Shown: positions 22,562-32,351 of the stretch, piece after piece | Layout of the letters: every line of letters begins with the position of its first letter | Position numbering within the stretch: position 1 is the stretch's first letter | Notes under the pieces: generated by a model | What the model was told of the DNA's origin: nothing | The model's input: only the letters and a program-made list of their open reading frames with translations | Databases searched by the model: none | From: Girardinichthys multiradiatus | Lineage: Eukaryota; Chordata; Actinopteri; Cyprinodontiformes; Goodeidae | Assembly (NCBI RefSeq): GCF_021462225.1 | Contig: NC_061795.1 | Span: 51,080,880 to 51,144,879 of the forward strand | Reading direction: 5' to 3' | Length of the DNA stretch: 64,000 nt | Position numbers and translations under genes: made by a program

Positions 22562-25159
22562 ATCGATTTTATTCAAGAGGAACATCTTGGTGTTTAAGTC
22601 CTTTATGACCAATGTTACGTACAGGTCAACTGAGTCTTTTAGGTATTTATTCCTTTGGCTGGAGAATAATCAAAAACAGACAATGTTGAACATACTGTGC
22701 AGCTCAAATGACTAACAATGTCACGTGTGCTTTAGTAACTTAGGGGCTGCCTTGCCATGAGATCAACAGAGAAGAGTTCAAATCTGACAGAAGGTCAGGT
22801 TGGAGGTCAGGTTGGGCACACAAATGAGGAAATGAGACTAAATGAACTTCATAAAAACCCTTAAAGTGTCTGAACTTCCTGAAGAAACAAACAAGTGATG
22901 AGAAGTTTCATCATCAGCTATCGATCCATCCATTAAACATAAAAATTCAGTCTTCAATCATCTTTCCCAGCAGACGGGGAACATAAGGTGACTTTAGCCA
23001 GCTAGAAACTGAATGAAAGCCACTTACACGAACCATTAAAGTAGTGAAAGATCCTGTTTAAATGCTGAGCAGATGCTATATTTCCCCCACTGAGTGACAC
23101 ACCGAATGACAGAAAATCAGAGCAGCACATTAGGATTAAAGAGAAAAGCCGTTGGCTGAGGAATCCACTTGAGAACTGAGCCGGTGCCAGCGCACCCACA
23201 CATTCTGGCACGGAGTGACTTTCTGCCAGACAGCGACTGTTCATGGCTTTCATCAGACCGCAGAGAACCGTCATGTACCTGCTGGCTTCAGTTTGACTTC
23301 AGCTTGGGTATAGGTGTGGTCCCAGGAAAAGGCTTTCAGATCTTTCCTTTTGTCCTTCAGTCATCAGGTGAGCTGGTTGTGGATCAGTATTACTGACAGG
23401 CTGGGTGTGCTTTGACCCCCACAGCCTGGAGAAACCTTGGCGCTCCTCTGCTTCCCATCAATGAGACGAAGGAAGCAAACAAGTAGATTTATATGCTTTA
23501 ACCGGGTCACAGTGCTCTAACAATGTGTGATTCAGCACCTGCAGGATTCTCCCACACATGAAGAAGGTGGTGTGTTGCTTTTAAATGGTGGCTGAAGCAC
23601 CCAGGGGAACAAAACTAGAAATCTAACACCTCTTTCCATTTTTCCCTAACCATTCCTCTCAGACTCCTCCTGTTTCAACAATGATGAGCAAAAAAGATGC
23701 TTTATGCAGCTCTGAGAAATGATCTGAATGAATCTGTTGGTAAAAAGGCAACAGCTCCAATTTTATAAACCTCCAAGGCAACACTTCCTGGTCTAGGAGC
23801 CCAGCTACAGACGAGGTTACATTTCATTCGCCACAGACAATAAAAACAAATATTCACACCCAGCAACCAGTATAGCGTGCATTTAAAACCATCGTATTTA
23901 TTTTAATGTATTTACTTACAGGGAGGTCTGAACTGGGAAGCGAAACTTTAGACCTGAAAGCAGTTAAAGAGAGAGAGGAACACTTTAGCATCTGAAACAA
24001 GTCTACAGACCTGGGTTTATTTCAGCCTTTCATATCAGCAGCAGATAATACTTTGACATTGCACTTAGCCCATAATCCACCTCCTGTCTAACAACGTTCG
24101 CAGGTGAGCCAGGTATACATGGAGGGCACAATGCAGATAAACAGCCTAGGAGCGATTAAAACAGCCAAGCCGTCAGTCTCTTAAGTAGCTTGGTGTCCTC
24201 GACTGTGGATGATTATCCGCTACTGGCTGAGGGAACATTGGACTGTCAGAGAATACGCCAGCTGGTCCAGGAACAACATCCTGGGTGAAGAAGCCCTACT
24301 ATCGCTGTGGAACAGATGAGCTGCACAGAACACCTCCTGGGACAACGCATAAAGACTAAGAAATGCTAACAATGTAACTGCTTGAAAATCAGCTCCTTTG
24401 ATCACAATGAAGACATGCTGCTGATCAGTTACACTCAATCTTCTAAATGTTAATGCAGCGCCAACAGGAATCCACTTTAAATACATGGAGGGGAGCCTAG
24501 CTCAGTTCTTAAATACTACAGAACATAGAAGGATCCGATTTGTTCGGAGCAACAAGATCCTGCAGAGAAGAGAAGAGTTACCAGAGCAGAGTGGGTTTTA
24601 GAGAAGAAGAATTTATTCCCAAAGAAGGAATCAATAGGATTGTTAATTGACCACTGGGGGGGCCCTCAGTCTTGGGTTAGAGGCAGACAGAGTCCTCCCA
24701 GGTTCTAAGTTCTTAGCATTAATATAGAACAAACATCCAGAGATGTAAGAATGTTCCCTCAGAGTCCGTCTGTTAGAAGAAGAAAGGATCTGAAACCAAT
24801 TAGAACCTCCAGTCCTTTCTGAGGGCTCTGAAGGTTACACGGGCTGCTAAATGAAACAATACTTCAGCTTCAGAAGTTACTGCAAAACCAAAAAGTTCTA
24901 GATCAATGAGTGTGAACATGTTCAGAACCAGAACCAGCTCAGTAAATGCTAAGCTGTACAGATACAAACATACAGTAACATTTCTCCCCGATCCTGGCCT
25001 TACCCACTAAAGGCTACACCAGTACCACCAGTGGTGCACAGCTCTGTGGAGCAACATCTGGGAATCTCAGATTATTATCAAAGGTATCAGAATCAGATGA
25101 TCTTTGAACTCAGTTCATCATTTCTTTAAAATATGTAGGATTAAATCAGAGGGACGTCC
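22562..25159. other. No gene seen
   Basis: Unique-looking sequence without recognisable domains in any short frame. It lies beside the CpG-rich island that begins near 25160. Confidence 0.4.
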
Positions 25160-25870
25160 TGCCCTGAGGAGGTGGTAACTTTCCATGGAAAAGACTCCCC
25201 AAACCTCTATGTGTCAAGCAGCGGGCTGCAGCGACCAGCCACCCGGACAGGAAACATTCCCTCGGTCCGGTTCGGAACATGTTCTGCCAGCATGGCACTT
25301 AGCGGCGCATTGGCGAGTAGGGAGGCCGGCGTTAGGAGCCGCTAAGCGGAAAAACCTCCAGAGAGGACCGCGCTACTGCTGCTGGAAGCGGGCTAACCGT
25401 ACACCTTCTAGCCGCAGGCTCCACCGCTATTACACACATGTACTGTGGGTCTCAACCGAATCACCGAACCGGGTTTACAGGACAGGAAAGAAGGCGCTAA
25501 ACGACGACATTTGGGTTTAATTGATGATTCTGTTGCCTGCGGCTTCAAGGCGGTGGACAATTGGAAAACGACCCAACACCCAGTGAATAAGTTTCAACAC
25601 TAACGTTTAAGTTAGAAAGTACCGAATAACAAGCAGCCCAGTTTTTAATTAGAACGGAACCTTCACAGAGGAACATAGAACCGTAAAGATGGACTTTTCT
25701 GAGCGGAATCTTCACCTTAAGTTCTGCGGAGCTCCGAGAGATCCATGCAGCGCCTGGCTCGCTCCGGACGGACCGCTGCTGCTGGACTTCCAGAGAGTCA
25801 ACTACCCAGCTGTGACAACAGCTGTCAAGCTGACGCTGCAGCGAACACGACATCCGGTGCGGCTTTTCAA
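25160..25870. promoter_or_regulatory. CpG-rich island, possible promoter of unknown direction
   Basis: CG dinucleotides are dense here compared with the flanks on both sides, and the region has no repeat signature. An ETS-type element (accggaagt) lies at 26340-26348 and an inverse-like 'catccggtgcgg' near 25850. One possibility is the distal promoter and non-coding first exon of slc45a3, whose coding start lies 23.5 kb downstream on the minus strand. An unannotated gene is equally possible. Open frames inside (25185-25520 plus, 25545-25853 minus) show no domains. Confidence 0.4.
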
Positions 25871-26819
25871 AATAAACTTACCAAATGAACAGCACCTATA
25901 TTAACGTTTGTGTCCAGAAACAAGAAATGCGAGGTCGGCTTTCAGGGCTCACATTTTACCGACAATAATTATAAACATAAACTTTAGACCAAATAAGGAT
26001 AAAAGGAACATTTTTTATATTTATAAAGAAAAACAAAAGGCAGGTTGCGATAGTGAAAATATACTTATTTGTTTCACAGCAGAGTAGCTGACTGCTCAGG
26101 CTTTGAGGTTCATCAGAGAGACAGTCTGGAGGGATGAACCGTCTCAGTGGTGGCTGGTTGTAGCGCCACCTGAAGGTAAAAGCTACAATATGTGGGGTCT
26201 GTAGAGATGTTAGCTGCCCTTTCATCTCTTTGTTAATCAGTAAACAAACAGATGGGTCTAAACGGGAGGCAGTGCAGTAAATGTTAAATTACAGCTACCC
26301 TTCAAGCTCTTATTTTGTAGACCAAAAAATGTATCCAGTACCGGAAGTGTTAACAAGAGGTTGATAGATAACAAAGACGTGAGTTCAGGATGTTAGTTGC
26401 TGTTTTAAAAACCATCCCGGTTCCGCCACTTGAAGACATGGAACCTAGTATGTCATCATAATGAGATTTAAATTCATAACTATGGCTTTTAGAGCCAAAT
26501 CATAAACTTCTATCAGATAAATATGCTTTTATACGTTAAAATGATCAACACCGGTACTTTCAAAGTTAAACGTTTGATCAGTCATGATTTTATGCTTTAT
26601 ATAATCATGACTTTGACCCTCAAAATATTTTCCTCATAATAATGACTTTGTAAAATAATACAAAATTTGTATCTTATTAGCTTGACGTTGAAAGTCATGA
26701 AATACAAAGTCAGAATTTTGACTTTTAAACTTACAATTATGTTTTTTGAATTGACTTAGCCCATTTTAAAGTTACCCACCTTTCACACAATGCAACTGGA
26801 AACAACACTCTCCAATTAT
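25871..26819. other. No gene seen
   Basis: AT-rich sequence next to the CpG island. It includes the ETS-type motif at 26340-26348 and an AT-rich block at 26460-26760 with repeated 'catgactt/aagtcatga' words. No coding evidence. Confidence 0.4.
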
Positions 26820-27237
26820 TTTTACCTCCACCTTCCTCCCTTCCTGTTGGTTAGAGTAAGTTTGAGGTCAGGTTTAGCCTAAACCGGCTCAGTTATGGTT
26901 GAGGTCCAAACACACCCTCCATTTCTGCTACCTGTATGACACCTTCTCTTTTCCAATGGTTGTAATCAGTCTGACAGAGGGAGGTATCTCAATCCTTGTG
27001 GTTTTTAGTATAACAATGACCATCAGTGGGCTCTAGATGGACAAACTTTATCAGTTTATTATTTTACTTAGTACTCCTACACATAACCCATTCTAAAATG
27101 TCCAAACTCTAACACTCAGTAGTTTAATCCAACCTCCCCAACAACCCGCACCATTCAGACCCTTTGGGAAGATCCTTGAGACGACATGTGTTGTGAATTG
27201 GCGCTATGTAAATAAAAACTGAATTGAATTGAATTGA
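26820..27237 (+). mobile_element. 5'-truncated LINE: 3' untranslated region only
   Basis: Matches the 3' untranslated region of the minus-strand LINE at 8230-7823 (for example 'gcctaaaccggctcagttat' and following). It ends with the family's tail and an (AATTG)n run. No coding sequence remains. The copy runs straight into a Rex3 3' fragment at 27238. Confidence 0.75.
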
Positions 27238-27475
27238 CGGCTCCCTGGTGAGGTGTTCCAGGCACGTCCCACCAGGAGGAGGCCCAGAGGGAGACCCAGG
27301 ACATGCTGGAGGGACTATGTTTCTTGGCTGGCCTGGGAACGATTTTGGATTCCCCTGGACAAGCTGGTCCAAGTGGCTGGGGATAGGGAAGTCTGGGTCT
27401 CTCTGCTTAGTGTGCTGCCCCCGCGACCCGACCCCGGATAAGTGGAAGACAATGGATGGATGGATGGATACTTTG
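27238..27475 (+). mobile_element. Rex3 3' end fragment with (ATGG)n tail
   Basis: Corresponds to the last about 200 bp of the Rex3 at 48595-51860: frames read FQARPT-RRPRGRPRTCWRD and then CCPRDPTPDK. It ends with the (ATGG)n microsatellite typical of RTE-clade tails (about 27455-27472). Its 5' end is precisely at the tail of the preceding LINE fragment. Confidence 0.8.
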
Positions 27476-27486
27476 AACAAATTAAC

Positions 27487-29164
27487 TGTTGGGTCCAGCC
27501 ATGGATTACTACATTTAAAATCTTTTTTAAAGTTTGATCTTTTCTAGAATTTCCAAAATAAATCACAGTAACCTACTCCTAACTCCGCCAGGAACAGAAG
27601 GACAGCGGACTTCCTGTGACGTCAATGTTTGAATAAAAACCCCACGTTTCAACAAACAGACCTCTTTCCATGCAGATTCCAAACGTCAACCAGAGGCTCC
27701 ACGTGTGCGTATGTCTCCTTGCTGGTAAGCTAACGTGACTCTACAACTTGGATCCAGAGTGACTACGATCACATGCAACAAAGTTAAGTAATGATTTGCT
27801 GTTCCAAGTATCCGGCAATCATTCATTTAAAGGGTCTAATGAGACAAGCGTGACTTGGCTTTTCTTCTGAGGCCTCCAGAAGCAGCCCCAATAAAAGCAG
27901 ACGTCCCCCACGGCCTGGAAAAGAAGGCCCGGACCACATCGCACGCCTTCCTGCATGCACGTCAAGGTAGCGAGAGCTAGCTCGCTGCATCGCGGCCACA
28001 CAAGGAGCCTAACGTACCTTTGTTGTACAGTTCAGCAAGGCAAGTTTAAAGCCCTTCCCCACAGCTGCAAGCTAACCCTTAGGGAGCAGTCACACGTGGA
28101 TGTTTCCTCAACACCCAGGACAACTTCTCCTCACCACGGTTCATGTAAGAGGTGGTGTTTGGGCAGAGAAGTTTACTTTAGAGTTAAATAATCTAAACAA
28201 TGTTTGTTTCATGATGTTTGGTTTTTGTCTGTGTTGTGTTTTTAAAAGGTAAGACAAACTTTATTCAAATGGTGGTTTTTAAACACAGAAGATCGGCCAT
28301 ATGCATTTCAACCCTTTTATTAGTGGTATTTTAAAGGTATGTGTTTGATTCTGGTAACTTTAAGCTATAAGTTTCTTTTGTTAGCTCCGATGAGAATTAG
28401 TTATCCAGAAAGTTGGTTTTACTCAGCAAATTATTATTTAAAATGTTTTATTAAAATGTTTTATCTGATCTTGCATTGTAAAAGGTTGTTTAAAGGTATA
28501 CCAATTATTGCCTAAGTTAGTTCCAAGACTAACTTAACTTCATTTCCAGATTCTTCAAGATAATCCTTGGTTCTCAAACATAATTAGCATTGAATAGTAA
28601 TATTGCATCACTTTATTGGTCATGGTTTTTACCCATCTTTGATTCACTTTGTTATTCTTTAATTCTGCTTGGTAGTTTAGTTGGATTGTTCTAGTATAGT
28701 GAAGAGTTTGTTGATTGAAATATGTTTGACTTTGAGTTGACTTATTTTTGTTAACAAATTCTTGTATTTTAACAAATTGTGTGAATTCATTCTGTGTGTG
28801 TTCAGGGTTTTGCTGTTCTTTGTTTTTAGTTGTGTCCTGTCCAGCAGAGTTGCGCTTAGAAGTGTTGTCTGAGTCCCAAGAAAAAGCCCAATAGATTTAC
28901 TTTCACAAGTGGAGTATTACGGCTAATGCTTTAAAGCTCTGCTTGCTATTTATAAAATAAACTTTAATAGAAACTGCTTTGGGATTATTTCAATTGATAC
29001 AATCACTGAGACAGAAATGAAAAGGAAAAAATTAGAAGAACAAAAGAGAGAGGGGGGGCAAAAAGGAAAAAGGGAGAGAAAGAGAAAAGAATGGAGGAGA
29101 GAAAGAAGGATGAAGAAAATACAAGATAACATCCTGCTTGTTTCTACACCTGCAGAAATGTTCA
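27487..29164 (+). mobile_element. Endogenous retrovirus-type LTR, 5' part plus divergent tail
   Basis: It begins TGTTGGG, like the solo LTR at 32352, and can be followed alongside that copy to about 28812. Shared landmarks include 'tctccttgctgg', 'gttagttccaagactaactt' and 'gcttggtagtttagttggat'. From 28813 on the two copies differ: this one continues into 350 bp with a purine-rich block at about 29015-29125. It is then interrupted by a Tc1. No coding region is associated. Whether the 28813-29164 part is a different LTR subfamily or internal sequence cannot be told here. Confidence 0.6.
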
Positions 29165-29166
29165 TA
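28221..29166 (+). repeat. Left arm of a near-perfect inverted repeat (946 bp)
   Basis: This arm is the reverse complement of 30719-31663. The only difference I found is one base in an A-run (AAAA here, AAA in the other arm, near 28244). The repeat begins exactly at the TA target site of the Tc1 that lies between the arms. With the Tc1 terminal repeats the total inverted length is about 1.15 kb per arm. Confidence 0.95.
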
Positions 29167-30718
29167 CAGGTCCTTCTCAAAATATTAGCATATTGTGATA
29201 AAGTTCATTATTTTCCATAATGTAAAGATGAAAATTTAACATTCATATATTTTAGATTCATTGCACACTAACTGAAATATTTCAGGTCTTTTATTGTCTT
29301 AATACAGATGATTGTGGCATACAGCTCATGAAAACCCAAAATTCCTATCTCACAAAATTAGCATATCATTAAAAGGGTCTCTAAACGAGCTATGAACCTA
29401 ATCATCTGAATCAACGAGTTAACTCTAAACACCTGCAAAAGATTCCTGAGGCCTTTAAAACTCCCAGCCTGGTTCATCACTCAAAACCCCAATCATGGAT
29501 AAGACTGCCGACCTGACTGCTGTCCAGAAGGCCACTATTGACACCCTCAAGCAAGAGGGTAAGACACAGAAAGACATTTCTGAACGAATAGGCTGTTCCC
29601 AGAGTGCTGTATCAAGGCACCTCAGTGGGAAGTCTGTGGGAAGGAAAAAGTGTGGCAGAAAACGCTGCACAACGAAAAGAGGTGACCGGACCCTGAGGAA
29701 GATTGTGGAGAAGGGCCGATTCCAGACCTTGGGGACCTGCGGAAGCAGTGGACTGAGTCTGGAGTAGAAACATCCAGAGCCACCGTGCACAGGCGTGTGC
29801 AGGAAATGGGCTACAGGTGCCGCATTCCCCAGACCTGGGCTACAGAGAAGCAGCACTGGACTGTTGCTCAGTGGTCCAAAGTACTTTTTTCGGATGAAAG
29901 CAAATTCTGCATGTCATTCAGAAATCAAGGTGCCAGAGTCTGGAGGAAGACTGGGGAGAAGGAAATGCCAAAATGCCAGAAGTCCAGTGTCAAGTACCCA
30001 CAGTCAGTGATGGTCTGGGGTGCAGTGTCAGCTGCTGGTGTTGGTCCACTGTGTTTTATCAAGGGCAGGGTCAATGCAGCTAGCTATCAGGAGATGCTTC
30101 CATCTGCTGAAAAGCTTTATGGAGATGAAGATTTCATTTTTCAGCACGACCTGGCACCTGCTCACAGTGCCAAAACCACTGGTAAATGGTTTACTGACCA
30201 TGGTATCACTGTGCTCAATTGGCCTGCCAACTCTCCTGACCTGAACCCCATAGAGAATCTGTGGGATATTGTGAAGAGAACGTTGAGAGACTCAAGACCC
30301 AACACTCTGGATGAGCTAAAGGCTGCTATCGAAGCATCCTGGGCCTCCATAAGACCTCAGCAGTGCCACAGGCTGATTGCCTCCATGCCACGCCGCATTG
30401 AAGCAGTCATTTCTGCAAAAGGATTCCCGACCAAGTATTGAGTGCATAACTGTACATGATTATTTGAAGGTTGACGTTTTTTGTATTAAAAACACTTTTC
30501 TTTTATTGATCGGATGAAATATGCTAATTTTGTGAGATAGGAATTTTGGGTTTTCATGAGCTGTATGCCAAAATCATCCATATTAAGACAATAAAAGACC
30601 TGAAATATTTCAGTTAGTGTGCTATGAATCTAAAATATATGAATGTTAAATTTTCATCATGACATTATGGAAAATAATGAACTTTATCACAATATGCTAA
30701 TATTTTGAGAAGGACCTG
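29167..30718 (+). mobile_element. Tc1-type transposon, copy 2 (1552 bp), at the centre of the palindrome
   Basis: Same family as copy 1, with CAGGTCC ends and TA on both sides (29165-29166 and 30719-30720). The terminal repeats differ from each other at only a handful of positions. Outside the TA, the left flank '...ctgcagaaatgttca' is mirrored by the right flank 'tgaacatttctgcag...', which a normal insertion would not give. Relative to copy 1 the element lost one G in the gene and a 15-bp in-frame segment near 30095. Confidence 0.95.
29495..30441 (+). pseudogene. Tc1-family transposase, frameshift and 5-residue deletion
   Basis: The N-terminal DNA-binding half is open from 29495 (MDKTADLT) to about 29735. 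There a G-run has four G instead of the five in copies 1 and 3, shifting the frame. The catalytic half is open from 29785 to 30441 and shows LFSDES, FQHDLAPAHS and SPDLNPIENLWD, so the DDE residues remain. A 15-bp deletion between SYQE and MLPSAE removes five residues present in copy 1. Copy 1's stop codon is a Gln codon here, so the two copies broke independently. Confidence 0.9.
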
Positions 30719-31663
30719 TATGAACATTTCTGCAGGTGTAGAAACAAGCAGGATGTTATCTTGTATTTTCTTCATCCTTCTTTCTCTCCTCCATTCTTTT
30801 CTCTTTCTCTCCCTTTTTCCTTTTTGCCCCCCCTCTCTCTTTTGTTCTTCTAATTTTTTCCTTTTCATTTCTGTCTCAGTGATTGTATCAATTGAAATAA
30901 TCCCAAAGCAGTTTCTATTAAAGTTTATTTTATAAATAGCAAGCAGAGCTTTAAAGCATTAGCCGTAATACTCCACTTGTGAAAGTAAATCTATTGGGCT
31001 TTTTCTTGGGACTCAGACAACACTTCTAAGCGCAACTCTGCTGGACAGGACACAACTAAAAACAAAGAACAGCAAAACCCTGAACACACACAGAATGAAT
31101 TCACACAATTTGTTAAAATACAAGAATTTGTTAACAAAAATAAGTCAACTCAAAGTCAAACATATTTCAATCAACAAACTCTTCACTATACTAGAACAAT
31201 CCAACTAAACTACCAAGCAGAATTAAAGAATAACAAAGTGAATCAAAGATGGGTAAAAACCATGACCAATAAAGTGATGCAATATTACTATTCAATGCTA
31301 ATTATGTTTGAGAACCAAGGATTATCTTGAAGAATCTGGAAATGAAGTTAAGTTAGTCTTGGAACTAACTTAGGCAATAATTGGTATACCTTTAAACAAC
31401 CTTTTACAATGCAAGATCAGATAAAACATTTTAATAAAACATTTTAAATAATAATTTGCTGAGTAAAACCAACTTTCTGGATAACTAATTCTCATCGGAG
31501 CTAACAAAAGAAACTTATAGCTTAAAGTTACCAGAATCAAACACATACCTTTAAAATACCACTAATAAAAGGGTTGAAATGCATATGGCCGATCTTCTGT
31601 GTTTAAAAACCACCATTTGAATAAAGTTTGTCTTACCTTTAAAAACACAACACAGACAAAAAC
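30719..31663 (-). repeat. Right arm of the inverted repeat (945 bp)
   Basis: Reverse complement of 28221-29166, starting at the Tc1 right-hand TA. It ends at 31663, where sequence switches to a Tc1 fragment. The two sequences share AC at the junction. The matching left-arm sequence continues differently beyond 28221. Confidence 0.95.
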
Positions 31664-31926
31664 TCAGTCCACTGCTTCCGCAGGTCCCCCGAGGTCTGGA
31701 ATCGGCCCTTCTCCACAATCTTCCTCAGGGTCCGGTCACCTCTTCTCGTTGTGCAGCGTTTTCTGCCACACTTTTTCCTTCCCACAGACTTCCCACTGAG
31801 GTGCCTTGATACAGCACTCTGGGAACAGCCTATTTGTTCAGAAATGTCTTTCTGTGTCTTACCCTCTTGCTTGAGGGTGTCAATAGTGGCCTTCTGGACA
31901 GCAGTCAGGTCGGCAGTCTTACCCAT
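31664..31926 (-). pseudogene. Tc1 transposase N-terminal fragment
   Basis: The minus-strand frame from 31926 (MGKTADLT) covers the helix-turn-helix region and RGDRTLRKIVEKG, ending at the break near KQWTE. It has the five-G run, so its frame was intact up to the break. The catalytic domain is absent. Confidence 0.9.
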
Positions 31927-32254
31927 GATTGGGGTTTTGAGTGATGAACCAGGCTGGGAGTTTTAAAGGCCTCAGGAATCTTTTGCAGGTGTTTAGAGTT
32001 AACTCGTTGATTCAGATGATTAGGTTCATAGCTCGTTTAGAGACCCTTTTAATGATATGCTAATTTTGTGAGATAGGAATTTTGGGTTTTCATGAGCTGT
32101 ATGCCAAAATCATCCGTATTAAGACAATAAAAGACCTGAAATATTTCAGTTAGTGTGCAATGAATCTAAAATATATGAATGTTACATTTTCATCATTACA
32201 TTATGGAAAATAATGAACTTTATCACAATATGCTAATATTTTGAGAAGGACCTG
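31664..32254 (-). mobile_element. Tc1-type transposon, copy 3, 5' half only
   Basis: Oriented opposite to copy 2. The intact end is at the right: GGACCTG to 32254, then TA. The element extends leftward through the 5' terminal repeat and the first part of the gene and stops at 31664 in the codons for KQWTE. Everything beyond that point in the element is missing and is replaced by the palindrome arm. Confidence 0.95.
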
Positions 32255-32351
32255 TATTACCAGTTTTTTTACCAAAACGTGCACAGTACTTATGAATGCA
32301 AGATGTATTTAGTGGTAAATGTGGCTCAATATAAAACATTTGTGTATCTGT

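Noticed and set aside
25185..25853. Open frames in the CpG island on both strands
   Set aside because: No domain, no consistent splice context, and GC-rich sequence readily gives such frames.
28950..30935. Pairs of identical small frames on opposite strands beside Tc1 copy 2
   Set aside because: They are the two arms of the inverted repeat, read twice, and show no domain.
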